Shown one piece after another: positions 45,430 through 53,886 of a stretch of 64,000 nt of DNA; the first letter of the stretch is position 1; the number at the start of each line of letters is the position of its first letter. The notes beneath the pieces were generated by a model. It had not been told where the DNA came from. It made no database searches and saw nothing but the letters and a program-made list of their open reading frames with translations. Location: assembly GCF_025961475.1 (NCBI RefSeq), contig NZ_JAOQNS010000011.1, positions 124,001 through 188,000 on the forward strand. Direction: 5' to 3'. Made by a program: the position numbers and the translations under genes. This stretch comes from Rhodobium gokarnense. GTDB lineage: Bacteria; Pseudomonadota; Alphaproteobacteria; Rhizobiales; Rhodobiaceae.

Positions 45430-46422
45430 ATGAAGAAGCTGATCAACAATGTCGACGACGTCCTGACGGAAAGCCTTGCCGGCTTCGGCCGTGCCCATGC
45501 CGATCTCGTCGACATTTCCACCGACCCCAAGCTCGTGACCCGCAAGGGCGGCGGAAAAAAGGGCAAGGTGGCGCTGATCTCCGGCGGCGGCTCCGGCCAC
45601 GAGCCGATGCATGCCGGCTTCGTCGGCATGGGCATGTTGGACGCGGCCTGTCCGGGCGAGGTCTTCACCTCGCCGACGCCGGACCAGATGCTGGCCGCGG
45701 CGGAGGCCGTCGACGGCGGCGCCGGGATCCTTTGGATCGTCAAGAACTACGCCGGCGATGTCATGAATTTCGAGATGGCCGGCGAGATGTATGACGGGCC
45801 GACGGAAACGGTGCTGACCAATGACGACGTCGCCGTCGAAAGCTCGCTCCATTCGCAGGGCCGGCGCGGGGTCGCCGCCACCGTCATTGTCGAAAAGATC
45901 GTCGGCGCGGCGGCCGAACGGGGCGACGATCTGGCGGCCTGCAAGGCCCTCGGCGACCGGGTCAACGCGGCGTCCGGCACCATGGGCATCGCGCTCACTT
46001 CCTGCACGGTGCCCGCCGCGGGATCGCCGACCTTCGAGATCGGTGAAAGCGAGATGGAACTCGGCGTCGGCATCCATGGCGAGCCGGGCCGCAAGCGCGT
46101 CGACTTGATGAAAGCGGACGAGATCGCCGAGGCGTTGATCCAGGCCATCTGCGAGTCCATCGCGCCGTCCGGCGACGACGACCTGCTGCTCCTCGTCAAC
46201 GGCATGGGCGGCACGCCGCTCATGGAGCTTTACCTCCTCTACAATTCGGCGATGAACGTCGCCGGGGAGAGGGGGCTGAAGATCGCCCGCTCGCTCGTCG
46301 GCAACTACTGCACCTCGCTGGAGATGGCCGGCGCCTCGATCACGCTGACCAAGCTCGACACGGAGATGGCGGAGCTCTGGGACGCACCGGTGCACACGGC
46401 GGCGCTGCGCTGGAAGGCGTGA
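45430..46422 (+). CDS. dhaK: Dihydroxyacetone kinase subunit K
   Basis: DhaK, 330 residues, binds dihydroxyacetone as a hemiaminal on His and receives phosphate from DhaL. Landmarks are MKKLINNVDDVLTESLAGFG, KVALISGGGSGHEPMHAGFV, and GVGIHGEPGRKR containing the substrate-binding His (about residue 218). LLLVNGMGGTPLMELYLLYN is also typical. Length is normal. Together with DhaL, DhaM, HPr and enzyme I it forms a self-sufficient PEP-to-dihydroxyacetone phosphorelay. Confidence 0.95.
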   Translation: MKKLINNVDDVLTESLAGFGRAHADLVDISTDPKLVTRKGGGKKGKVALISGGGSGHEPMHAGFVGMGMLDAACPGEVFTSPTPDQMLAAAEAVDGGAGILWIVKNYAGDVMNFEMAGEMYDGPTETVLTNDDVAVESSLHSQGRRGVAATVIVEKIVGAAAERGDDLAACKALGDRVNAASGTMGIALTSCTVPAAGSPTFEIGESEMELGVGIHGEPGRKRVDLMKADEIAEALIQAICESIAPSGDDDLLLLVNGMGGTPLMELYLLYNSAMNVAGERGLKIARSLVGNYCTSLEMAGASITLTKLDTEMAELWDAPVHTAALRWKA

Positions 46423-46589
46423 GCGCGCTGTCCGCGTTCGCGCGGCGAAGGCCATAGCGGCAGGCGGCCCCCGGATTGTCGGGGGTGCGCGGTTCCGGCA
46501 CGGGTCTGGTCAAGGGGATGTCACCGGAGCATGGTGTCGTCTCCGCGGCGGCAGCGCGCCGTCGTCACCCTTTTCGAGGAGGAATAGTC

Positions 46590-47135
46590 ATGAAATCCGT
46601 CATTCTCGCCGTCTGCCTTGGCCTTGCCGCCGGCAGCGCCCAGGCCTTCGAGCTGACCAGCCCCGATTTCGACGACGGCGGCACGCTCGCCGACGAATTC
46701 GTCTTCGACGGTTTCGGCTGCACCGGGTCCAACATGTCGCCTGCGCTCTCCTGGAGCGATGCGCCCGAGGGCACCAAGAGCTTTGCCCTGATGGTCCACG
46801 ACCCGGACGCGCCGACCGGCGGCGCCGGCTTCTGGCACTGGGTCGTGCTCGACATCCCGGCCGGGACCACCGAACTGGCGAAGGACGCCGGCGAAAAGGG
46901 CGGTGCCAAGCTGCCGGAGGGTGCGCGCGCTATCGCCAACGACTACGGCTTTGCCGGCTGGGGCGGCCCGTGCCCGCCTGAGGGCGACGACGCCCATCGC
47001 TACAACATCACCCTTTATGCCCTGCCGGTGGAAAAGCTCGAGGTGCCGGAGGGCGCGTCGACGGCTGTCACCGGTTTCATGATCAACGGCCAGACGATCG
47101 GCAAGGCAACGCTGCAGGGCAAGTACGGGCGCTGA
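46590..47135 (+). CDS. Exported YbhB/YbcL-family (PEBP-like) protein
   Basis: A 181-residue protein of the phosphatidylethanolamine-binding/Raf-kinase-inhibitor-like family, with a Sec signal peptide (residues 1-19, ending GSAQA). The ligand-binding motifs SPALSW, MVHDPDAPTGGAGFWHWVV and GGPCPPEGDDAHRYNITLYA are intact. Bacterial YbhB/YbcL proteins have no settled biochemical role. The start at 46590 has GAGGAGG upstream. It lies alone after the dha operon and is followed by a terminator. Confidence 0.85.
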   Translation: MKSVILAVCLGLAAGSAQAFELTSPDFDDGGTLADEFVFDGFGCTGSNMSPALSWSDAPEGTKSFALMVHDPDAPTGGAGFWHWVVLDIPAGTTELAKDAGEKGGAKLPEGARAIANDYGFAGWGGPCPPEGDDAHRYNITLYALPVEKLEVPEGASTAVTGFMINGQTIGKATLQGKYGR

Positions 47136-47199
47136 GACGCCAAGGGGGCAGGTGATGCATCCGCCCCGGTGCTCTGCTGGCTTTGACCGCTAGGTCGCG

Positions 47200-47244
47200 A
47201 AGGCCGCGGGCCGCCCGAACGGGGCGCCCGCGGCCTTTTCGTTT
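47200..47244 (+). terminator. Rho-independent terminator after the PEBP-like gene
   Basis: AAGGCCGCGGG (47200-47210) pairs with CCCGCGGCCTT (47227-47237), with further pairing inside the loop, and is followed by TTTTCGTTT. Confidence 0.7.
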
Positions 47245-47469
47245 CCGGAGCGCTCAGAAAAAACTCCGAAGCCTTTGTCGAGGCGCCGTTTTTCCGGCAG
47301 GATCGGCCGTCGCCAGGGCCCGGGAGAGGGCAGGGGCGCGCCGCCGCAAGTCTGTCCGCGTCCCTCACGGGCGAATAAAAAACGGCATAAACTAAAAAAA
47401 ACGGTTTTTTTGAATGTCAGCTTATGGCACAACTGTCGGTAACGCTTGCAACGAAACAGCGGGCCGACA
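47245..47469. other. Intergenic region upstream of the ferredoxin/dioxygenase pair
   Basis: No gene is visible. Just upstream of the ferredoxin gene are two copies of AAAAAACGG-type sequence (47377-47385 and 47396-47404, 19-bp period). The second is part of an A8-CGG-T7 inverted repeat at 47394-47411. The period of almost two helical turns suggests a regulator site or bent upstream DNA. The combined gap since the PEBP-like gene is 334 bp including the terminator. Confidence 0.4.
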
Positions 47470-47796
47470 ATGACGAAGAACGTGGTCACCATCCTCGACA
47501 CCGGGGAGACATATGGCTGCGCCGGGGAGGAAAACCTGTTGGATGCCATGGTCCGGCTCGGCCGGAAGGGCATTCCGTCGGGCTGCCACGGCGGCGGCTG
47601 CGGTGTATGCAAGATACATATCGTTGACGGCGCCTGGCGCGGCAAGGCGATGAGCCGCGAGCATGTCAGCAGGGAGGAGGAGGCGCACGGTATCGTGCTC
47701 GCCTGCCGGGCCTATCCGGCCTCCGACGTCACGCTGAAGGTGCTTGGAAAAATGAAAAAGGCCGTGTGCCGGGAACGGAAATACGGTCTCGTATAA
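47470..47796 (+). CDS. Plant-type 2Fe-2S ferredoxin, XylT-like
   Basis: A 108-residue ferredoxin with the plant-type cluster motif: CHGGGCGVC (Cys-x4-Cys-x2-Cys, about residues 41-49) and the fourth Cys in IVLACRAYP. XylT/NahT-type ferredoxins re-reduce the active-site iron of catechol 2,3-dioxygenase after inactivation, and they are encoded next to xylE. Here the next gene is exactly such a dioxygenase, 29 bp downstream. The ATG at 47470 gives the usual length; a TTG at 47446 is possible and neither has a strong Shine-Dalgarno. Confidence 0.85.
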   Translation: MTKNVVTILDTGETYGCAGEENLLDAMVRLGRKGIPSGCHGGGCGVCKIHIVDGAWRGKAMSREHVSREEEAHGIVLACRAYPASDVTLKVLGKMKKAVCRERKYGLV

Positions 47797-47825
47797 GAAC
47801 ACGTCTAATTGGAGGAGACGCAAAG

Positions 47826-48770
47826 ATGGGTGTGATGCGAATTGGCCATATCAACCTTCGGGTGCTCGATATGGACGCGGCCCTCGACCACTACGAAAAC
47901 ACCATGGGCCTGTCGGTGACCGACCGGGACGCCGACGGCAACGTCTACCTCAAATGCTGGGACGAGTGGGACAAGTACTCCGTGATCCTGACCGAGGCCG
48001 ACAGCGCGGGCATGAACTCCATCGCCTTCAAGGTGGAAAAGGACGCCGACCTCGACGCGTTGAAGAAGCGCATCACCGATTACGGCATCGACGTCACCGA
48101 CATGGCGCCCGGCGAGATGAACGGCTGCGGCCGCGCCATCCGTTTCAACCTGCCGAGCGGCCACGACATGCGGCTCTACGCGGAAAAGGAATTCCTCGGC
48201 AAGGCGGTCGGCACGCTCAATCCCGAACCCTGGCCGGACGAAGGCAAGGGCGTCAAGGCGCACTGGCTCGACCATGCCCTGCTGATGTGCGAACTCGACC
48301 CGGAAAGGGGCGTCAACAAGGTCGCCGAAAACACCAAGTTCATGAAGGAAGTCCTCGACTTCCACCTCGGCGAGCAGGTGCTCGTCGGCCCCGACGGCGA
48401 CATCCAGGCCGCGACCTGGATGTTCCGCACCTCCACGCCCCATGACATCGCCTTCGTCGGCGGCCCTGAGATGGGCCTCCACCACGTCGCCTTCTTCCTC
48501 GACGAATGGAACGACGTGTTGAAGGCGGCCGACATCATGGCCAAGCGCAAGGTGAAGATGGACGTCACCCCGCAGCGTCACGGCATCACCCGCGGCTACA
48601 CGATCTATTTCTTCGACCCGTCCGGCAACCGCAACGAGACCTTCGCCGGCCTCGGCTATCTGGCCCAGCCGGACATGCCGCCGATCACCTGGACCGAAGA
48701 GAATTTGTGGCGCGGCATCTTCTACCACACCGGCGAGGAAGCGGGAGCGTTTACCACCGTCTACACCTGA
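47826..48770 (+). CDS. xylE: Catechol 2,3-dioxygenase (extradiol)
   Basis: A 314-residue vicinal-oxygen-chelate extradiol dioxygenase that opens catechol to 2-hydroxymuconic semialdehyde. The iron ligands are recognisable: His in [12 protein letters not shown], His in [17 protein letters not shown] and Glu in [36 protein letters not shown] contains the conserved catalytic His. The protein follows XylE closely in order and length. A strong GGAGGAG precedes the start at 47826. No ring hydroxylase, semialdehyde dehydrogenase or hydrolase of a meta-cleavage pathway is nearby. Confidence 0.92.
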   Translation: MGVMRIGHINLRVLDMDAALDHYENTMGLSVTDRDADGNVYLKCWDEWDKYSVILTEADSAGMNSIAFKVEKDADLDALKKRITDYGIDVTDMAPGEMNGCGRAIRFNLPSGHDMRLYAEKEFLGKAVGTLNPEPWPDEGKGVKAHWLDHALLMCELDPERGVNKVAENTKFMKEVLDFHLGEQVLVGPDGDIQAATWMFRTSTPHDIAFVGGPEMGLHHVAFFLDEWNDVLKAADIMAKRKVKMDVTPQRHGITRGYTIYFFDPSGNRNETFAGLGYLAQPDMPPITWTEENLWRGIFYHTGEEAGAFTTVYT

Positions 48771-48818
48771 TCCCGAAGGGCATTCCGGCCTTCGTTTCCC
48801 GACCAGCAACTTGCGGAC

Positions 48819-48855
48819 CGCCGGGCGTTTTCTAACAGGCGCCCGGCGTTTTTTC
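48819..48855 (+). terminator. Rho-independent terminator after catechol 2,3-dioxygenase
   Basis: CGCCGGGCG (48819-48827) pairs perfectly with CGCCCGGCG (48840-48848), 12-base loop, followed by TTTTTT. It separates the convergent RpiR gene. Confidence 0.8.
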
Positions 48856-48872
48856 CTTGTTGTCGCAGCGCC

Positions 48873-49745
48873 CTAGCTGAACTTCCGGAACAGCCGCGTC
48901 TTGTCGAAGAGGTCTTCCAGGGCGTCCATGCGTTCCCGCGTGGTCTGCCAGGTGGCGGCCTGGATTTCGGCGATGATGGTCTCCACGACGACCAGGAGCG
49001 AGGCGGCGGAGTCCCAGGCGGACGGCACCTCGATGCGGCAGTTGAAGCGGTGCGCGACGTGCTTGCCGACCGGCGAGCCCCACTGGTCGGTGATCAGGAT
49101 CATCTCCGCGCCCTTTTCCCCGGCGAGCTCGGCGAGTTTCAGGAGCTCGTTTTCGTAGCGGCGGATGTCGAAGAGGAGGAGCACGTCGCCGGCCTCCATG
49201 TCCATCAGATGGTGCGGCCAGACATTGGCGCCGGTCGGCATCAGCGTGACGTCCGGGCGCAGCATCTGCAGGTGCCGGAACAGATAGTCGGCAAGCGTGT
49301 AGGTGATGCGCCCGCCGGCGATGTAGATCGACCGCTCGCGGTCTGCCAGCAGCGCGCAGCTCCGGTCGAAGTCGGCGGCATCGATATGCAGCAGCGTCTG
49401 GCGCAGGTTCTGGACGACGGTCTCCGCGAAGCGGTTGAGGATATGCTCGTCCGGCGCGTTCTCCGCCCAGCGGTCGTGCTTGGCGATCGGGTTGGAGATC
49501 GTCGCCTCAAGCTCCCGGCGCAGCGCCTCCTGGAATTCCGGAAAGCCGGAGAAGCCGATTTTCTTCACCATGCGCGCAACGGTGGGCGTCGAAACGCCGG
49601 CCCTTTGCGCCACCGCCGTGATGCTGGCAAGGCCCGAAACCGGCCAGTTTTCAAGCAGTGAATTGGCGAGCTGGCGCTCCGCCCGGGTCATTTCGTCGAA
49701 GCGCTGCTGCAACAGGACGTCGACGGTCTTTTCCGTCCCCGCCAT
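48873..49745 (-). CDS. MurR/RpiR-family transcriptional regulator
   Basis: A 290-residue regulator with an N-terminal RpiR helix-turn-helix (residues about 1-80; LASITAVAQRAGVSTPTVARM is the recognition region) and a C-terminal SIS sugar-isomerase-like effector domain (about 125-265; SIYIAGGRITYTLADYLF and DVLLLFDIRRYENELLKLAE). Such proteins sense phosphosugars or other small metabolites. It is divergent from the TRAP/gamma-glutamylation operon and most likely controls it. It is convergent with the dioxygenase gene. Confidence 0.88.
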   Translation of the reverse strand: MAGTEKTVDVLLQQRFDEMTRAERQLANSLLENWPVSGLASITAVAQRAGVSTPTVARMVKKIGFSGFPEFQEALRRELEATISNPIAKHDRWAENAPDEHILNRFAETVVQNLRQTLLHIDAADFDRSCALLADRERSIYIAGGRITYTLADYLFRHLQMLRPDVTLMPTGANVWPHHLMDMEAGDVLLLFDIRRYENELLKLAELAGEKGAEMILITDQWGSPVGKHVAHRFNCRIEVPSAWDSAASLLVVVETIIAEIQAATWQTTRERMDALEDLFDKTRLFRKFS

Positions 49746-49840
49746 CCCCGTCTTCCTCCCAACCCGTTGATCTGCCGCGGCTCTGAAAACCCAACGCCGA
49801 TCGCATTCCCGGTGAGCTGGCCGCTTGTATAGAAAAGATA

Positions 49841-49876
49841 TTGACAGCTCATTTCAACCTGTTCAAATATTTTCAA
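49841..49876 (+). promoter_or_regulatory. Promoter and repeated TTCAA sites upstream of the TRAP operon
   Basis: TTGACA (49841-49846) is followed after 17 bases by CAAATA (49864-49869), a plausible sigma-70 promoter. TTCAA occurs at 49853, 49862 and 49872, 9-10 bp apart, overlapping the promoter; this is a likely repressor footprint, presumably of the divergent RpiR protein. Confidence 0.55.
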
Positions 49877-49892
49877 ACAGCGGGGACAGGGT

Positions 49893-50702
49893 GTGGCTGA
49901 GCAGCTCAACGCAGCATTGTTGTCGGAAGGGGACGGTCCCGCCGTGCGGGTCCGCAATCCCGGCGCCAGCAGCCCGATCCTCCTTGCCTGCGACCACGCC
50001 AGCAACCGCATGCCGGCCTCCCTCGGCACCCTCGGGCTGGAGGCCGACGCACTCCTCAGCCACGTCGCCTGGGATCCGGGCGCGGAAGCCGTTGCCATCG
50101 CGATGGCCGAAGTCCTCGATGCAACGCTGGTCTCGACGGGCTTTTCGCGGCTCGTCTTTGATGTCAACCGGCCGCCCGGCGACGACGAGGCGATCCGGCT
50201 CGTCAGCGAGACGGTCGAGATCCCCGGCAATCGCGATCTGGATCCGGCCGCGCTGGCGGCGCGCGCCGATGCCCTCTACCATCCCTTCCACGATGCCATC
50301 GACGGCATCCTCGACGAGCGCGTTGCGGCCGGCATCGAGCCGGTCCTCGTCACCGTCCATTCCTTCACGCCGGTCTATTTCGGGCACACGCGGCCGGTGG
50401 AACTCGGCATCGTCTTCGATGCCGATCCGCGCCTTGCCGATGCGGTCCTGAAGCAGGCGCCGGCGCACACAAGGCTCGCCATCCGCGCCAACGAGCCCTA
50501 CGGGCCGAAGGACGGCGTCACCCACACGCTGGCGCGCCATGCCCTGCCGCGGCAGATCCCGAACGTCATGATCGAGATCCGCAACGACCTGATCCGCAAT
50601 GCCAGCGACCAGTCGCGCATTGCCGGCCAGCTCGCTGCCCTTGTCGGCGCCGGCCTTGAGCATCTCTCCTCCACCTCGCGGACACGAGCGGGGCGCGCCT
50701 GA
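49893..50702 (+). CDS. N-formylglutamate amidohydrolase family protein
   Basis: A 269-residue enzyme of the N-formylglutamate amidohydrolase family (HutG-like). The landmarks are ILLACDHASNRMPASLGTLG, HVAWDPGAEAVAIAMAE, FSRLVFDVNRPPGDDEAI, TVHSFTPVYFGHTRPVELGI and NVMIEIRNDLIRN, with His and Glu as probable zinc ligands. No histidine-degradation genes are nearby, so its substrate is probably another glutamyl or acyl amide. In this operon, hydrolysis of a gamma-glutamyl conjugate is attractive but unproven. The start appears to be GTG 49893. It is the first gene of the operon, 2 bp before the TRAP small permease. Confidence 0.82.
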   Translation: MAEQLNAALLSEGDGPAVRVRNPGASSPILLACDHASNRMPASLGTLGLEADALLSHVAWDPGAEAVAIAMAEVLDATLVSTGFSRLVFDVNRPPGDDEAIRLVSETVEIPGNRDLDPAALAARADALYHPFHDAIDGILDERVAAGIEPVLVTVHSFTPVYFGHTRPVELGIVFDADPRLADAVLKQAPAHTRLAIRANEPYGPKDGVTHTLARHALPRQIPNVMIEIRNDLIRNASDQSRIAGQLAALVGAGLEHLSSTSRTRAGRA

Positions 50703-50704
50703 CC

Positions 50705-51211
50705 ATGCCGCAAGCCCTGAAGACCTTCGTTCGGGCGATTGACGCCTTCAACCGCGGCCTTGGCCGCATCACGATGTATCTGATCTTCGTGATGATGGGC
50801 ATCCTGCTGTGGTCGTCCTTTTCCAAGACTTTCCTCTTGCCGTCCCTGTGGACGCTGGAGATGGCGCAGTTCACGATGACCGCCTACTACCTGATCGGCG
50901 GGCCCTACGCGCTGCAGGCCGGCGCCCATGTGCGCATGGACCTTTTCTACGGCAACTGGTCGGACCGCCAGAAGGCGTTCGCCGACGCGCTCACCGTCTT
51001 CTGCCTGCTCTTCTATCTCGGCGTGCTGCTCTATGGCGGCATCGAGAGCACGATCTACGCGCTGAAATATGCCGAACGCAGCTACTCGGCCTGGCGCCCC
51101 TACATGTCGCCGATCAAGATCATCATGTGCATCGGCATTGTCCTGATGCTGCTCCAGTCCATCGCGGTCTTCCTCAAGGACATCGCCAAGCTGCGCGGGG
51201 AAGAGCTCTGA
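50705..51211 (+). CDS. TRAP transporter small permease (DctQ type)
   Basis: A 168-residue membrane protein with four hydrophobic segments. It has the DctQ pattern in MDLFYGNWSDRQKAFADALT and the preceding YYLIGGPYALQAGAHVRMDL. It pairs with the large permease and binding protein to import a carboxylate, amino acid or similar solute using the ion gradient. Its stop overlaps the start of the large permease gene by one base. Confidence 0.88.
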   Translation: MPQALKTFVRAIDAFNRGLGRITMYLIFVMMGILLWSSFSKTFLLPSLWTLEMAQFTMTAYYLIGGPYALQAGAHVRMDLFYGNWSDRQKAFADALTVFCLLFYLGVLLYGGIESTIYALKYAERSYSAWRPYMSPIKIIMCIGIVLMLLQSIAVFLKDIAKLRGEEL

Positions 51212-52533
51212 TGTCCTACGAGATGCTCGCCCTCATCCTGTTCGCATCGATGATGCTGATGATGATGACGGGTCAACGCGTCTTTGCCGCCATCGGCTTC
51301 GTCGCGGTTGCCGCGGCGCTGCCGCTGTGGGGCGTCGGCGGCTCCAACATCGCCTTTTCCGCGGCGATGAAGCTGATGAAGTGGTATCCGCTGCTGACGC
51401 TGCCCCTGTTCATCTTCATGGGCTACGTGCTGTCGGAATCGCGCATCGCCGACGACCTCTACAAGATGTTCCATGTCTGGATGGGGCCGCTCAATGGCGG
51501 CCTCGCCATCGGCACCATCGGCCTGATGGTGCTGATTTCGGCGATGAACGGCCTCTCGGTCGCCGGCATGGCGATCGGCGCCACCATCGCGCTGCCGGAA
51601 CTCCTGAAGCGCGGCTACGACAAGCAGATGGTGACAGGCGTTATCCAGGCCGGGTCATCGCTCGGAATCCTGGTGCCACCATCCGTGGTGCTGGTGCTCT
51701 ATGCCATGATCGCCCGCCAGCCGGTCGGCCAGCTCTGGCTCGCCGGCGTCGTGCCGGGCCTGATGATGGCGGCGCTGTTCGTCATCTACATCGTCATCCG
51801 CTGCTATTTCCAGCCGAGCCTCGGCCCGGCGCTGCCGGCCGAAGAGCGCGACGTTTCCCGGCGCGAGAAGTTTCGCCTGCTCCGCGCCGGGCTGCTGCCG
51901 CTGGCAATTTTCGGGGCAATGATGGTGCCCTTCGTCAATGGCTGGACGAGCCTTGTGGAAAGCTCCGCCATCGGCGCGCTGACGGCGTTCGTCGCGGCCG
52001 TCCTGAAGCGGCGCATGACCTGGCAGGTGTTCCACACCTCGGTCGAGAAGACGCTGTTCGTGTCCTGCATGTTCATGTGGATCATCCTTGCCGCCCTCGG
52101 TTTCGGCGCCGTCTTCGACGGCCTCGGCGCGGTCAAGGCGATCGAGGGCTTCTTCGTCGACCAGCTCGGCCTCGGGCCCTGGGAAATCCTCATCCTGATG
52201 CAGCTTTCCTACCTGATCATGGGCACCTTCCTCGACGATACCGCGATGCTGGTGATCGTCGCGCCGCTCTATGTGCCGCTGGTCCGGGCGCTCGGTTTCG
52301 ACCTGATCTGGTATGGCGTCCTCTACACGATCACCTGCCAGATCGCCTATATGACGCCGCCCTTCGGCTACAATCTGTTCCTGATGCGCGCCATGGCCCC
52401 CAAGGAGGTCGGCCTCGGCGACATCTACCGTTCCATCGTCCCGTTCGTGCTCGTCATGCTGGTCGGTCTCGCGGTCATCACCGCATTTCCCGAGATCGCG
52501 CTGTGGCTGCCGAACTACGTCTACGGGAAGTGA
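51211..52533 (+). CDS. TRAP transporter large permease (DctM type)
   Basis: A 440-residue integral membrane protein with about twelve hydrophobic segments. The DctM family features are visible in GYVLSESRIADDLYKMFHVW, GTIGLMVLISAMNGLSVAGM and IQAGSSLGILVPPSVVLVLY, together with YMTPPFGYNLFLMRAMAP near the end. It is the ion-coupled translocator. The start ATG 51211 overlaps the small permease stop; the frame is open upstream inside that gene and is not used. Confidence 0.92.
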   Translation: MSYEMLALILFASMMLMMMTGQRVFAAIGFVAVAAALPLWGVGGSNIAFSAAMKLMKWYPLLTLPLFIFMGYVLSESRIADDLYKMFHVWMGPLNGGLAIGTIGLMVLISAMNGLSVAGMAIGATIALPELLKRGYDKQMVTGVIQAGSSLGILVPPSVVLVLYAMIARQPVGQLWLAGVVPGLMMAALFVIYIVIRCYFQPSLGPALPAEERDVSRREKFRLLRAGLLPLAIFGAMMVPFVNGWTSLVESSAIGALTAFVAAVLKRRMTWQVFHTSVEKTLFVSCMFMWIILAALGFGAVFDGLGAVKAIEGFFVDQLGLGPWEILILMQLSYLIMGTFLDDTAMLVIVAPLYVPLVRALGFDLIWYGVLYTITCQIAYMTPPFGYNLFLMRAMAPKEVGLGDIYRSIVPFVLVMLVGLAVITAFPEIALWLPNYVYGK

Positions 52534-52634
52534 TCCCGTGCCTGTCGGGGCACGACACCGTTTCGGCCGGGCCTCGCCCCTTTGCCGAATGCCACACGGG
52601 GCCTACCGGTGGCCAACCAGAAGGAGGAGAACTT

Positions 52635-53681
52635 ATGACGACGAGACGTGATTTCCTGAAGAATGCGGGCGTTGCCGGCGCGGTCGGTGCGTCCTCCCTG
52701 GCGGCTCCGGCCGTCCTTGCCCAGGCGCCGATCAAGTGGCGCCTGCAGACCTATGCCGGCCCGGCGCTCGCCGAGCACGTGGTCAAGCCGGCCATCGATT
52801 CCTTCAACAAGATCGCCGAAGGCCAGATGGAGATCGAGCTCTACACCTCGGACTCCCTGGTGCCGACGGGCGAACTGTTCCGCGCCATGCAGTCCGGCAC
52901 CATCGACATGGTCCAGTCGGACGACGACTCTATGGCCTCGCCGACGGAAGTCACCGTCTTCGGCGGCTACTTCCCGTTCGCCTCGCGCTATTCGCTCGAC
53001 GTGCCGGTGCTGTTCAACAAATACGGCCTCGCCGAGATCTGGGAAGCGGAATATGCCAAGGTCGGCGTCAAGCACCTGTCGGCCGGCGCCTGGGACCCCT
53101 GCCACTTCGCCACCAAGGAGCCGATCAACAGCCTTGAGGACCTGAAGGGCAAGCGCGTCTTCACCTTTCCGACCGCCGGCCGGTTCCTGGCCCAGTTCGG
53201 CGTCGTGCCGGTCACCCTGCCGTGGGAGGACATCGAGGTCGCCGTGCAGACCGGCGAGCTCGACGGCATCGCCTGGTCTGGCATCACCGAGGACTACACG
53301 GTCGGCTGGGCGGACGTCACCGACTACTTCCTGACCAACAACATCTCCGGCGCCTGGATCGGCTCCTTCTACGCCAACATGGACCGCTACAACGAGCTGC
53401 CCGACAATCTGAAGGAACTCCTGAAGCTGGCCATGGACTCCTCGCACTACTATCGCCAGTGGTGGTATTGGGGCGGCGAGGCCTCGCTGCGCGTCGACGG
53501 CACCAAGATGAAGCTGACCACCATCCCCGACAAGGAATGGGACCAGGTCGAAGAGGCCGCCCACACCTTCTGGGACGAGATTGCCGCGGAGTCGGAGATC
53601 AAGGCCAAGGTCGTGGAGATCTTCAAGAAGTACAACGCCGACATGGCCAAGGCCGGCCGGCCCTACCGCTACAACACGTAA
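52635..53681 (+). CDS. TRAP transporter substrate-binding protein (DctP type)
   Basis: A 348-residue periplasmic solute-binding protein. The N-terminus is a twin-arginine signal (TTRRDFLKNAGVAGAVGAS, residues 2-20; cleavage near VLAQ). In the mature part, FPTAGRFLAQFGVVPVTLPW and ELDGIAWSGITEDYTVGWAD include the conserved Arg that contacts a carboxylate in most DctP proteins. The start at 52635 has a strong AAGGAGGAGA. It follows the two permease genes and would define the substrate of the operon. The ligand is unknown. Confidence 0.92.
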   Translation: MTTRRDFLKNAGVAGAVGASSLAAPAVLAQAPIKWRLQTYAGPALAEHVVKPAIDSFNKIAEGQMEIELYTSDSLVPTGELFRAMQSGTIDMVQSDDDSMASPTEVTVFGGYFPFASRYSLDVPVLFNKYGLAEIWEAEYAKVGVKHLSAGAWDPCHFATKEPINSLEDLKGKRVFTFPTAGRFLAQFGVVPVTLPWEDIEVAVQTGELDGIAWSGITEDYTVGWADVTDYFLTNNISGAWIGSFYANMDRYNELPDNLKELLKLAMDSSHYYRQWWYWGGEASLRVDGTKMKLTTIPDKEWDQVEEAAHTFWDEIAAESEIKAKVVEIFKKYNADMAKAGRPYRYNT

Positions 53682-53728
53682 GACCCGGCGGGAGAAGAAC
53701 GCGATCCGGCTGCAGACGCGGCCGGGTC
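53682..53728 (+). other. Stem-loop after the TRAP binding-protein gene
   Basis: GACCCGGC (53682-53689) and GCCGGGTC (53721-53728) form a perfect 8-bp stem with a 31-base loop and no T-run. It could stabilise the upstream mRNA or partially terminate, giving more binding protein than downstream enzymes. Confidence 0.35.
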
Positions 53729-53886
53729 GCACGAGATACAAAAGGCGGCCTCGGGCGGGGCCGACGACACGAGAAAAAAACCGTCCGATTGCGTCCTCCG
53801 GCAGGCGGCGCAACTGCCCTTTCCGCGTGTCGCGGGGAGGGCGCTTCTTCTTCTGTTAGACAGGCAATCATTTCGAGAGACGAGAC

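Noticed and set aside
49893-50702. Histidine-degradation HutG
   Set aside because: No hut genes are nearby and the operon partners point to amine or amino-alcohol metabolism, so the specific HutG assignment is not supported.
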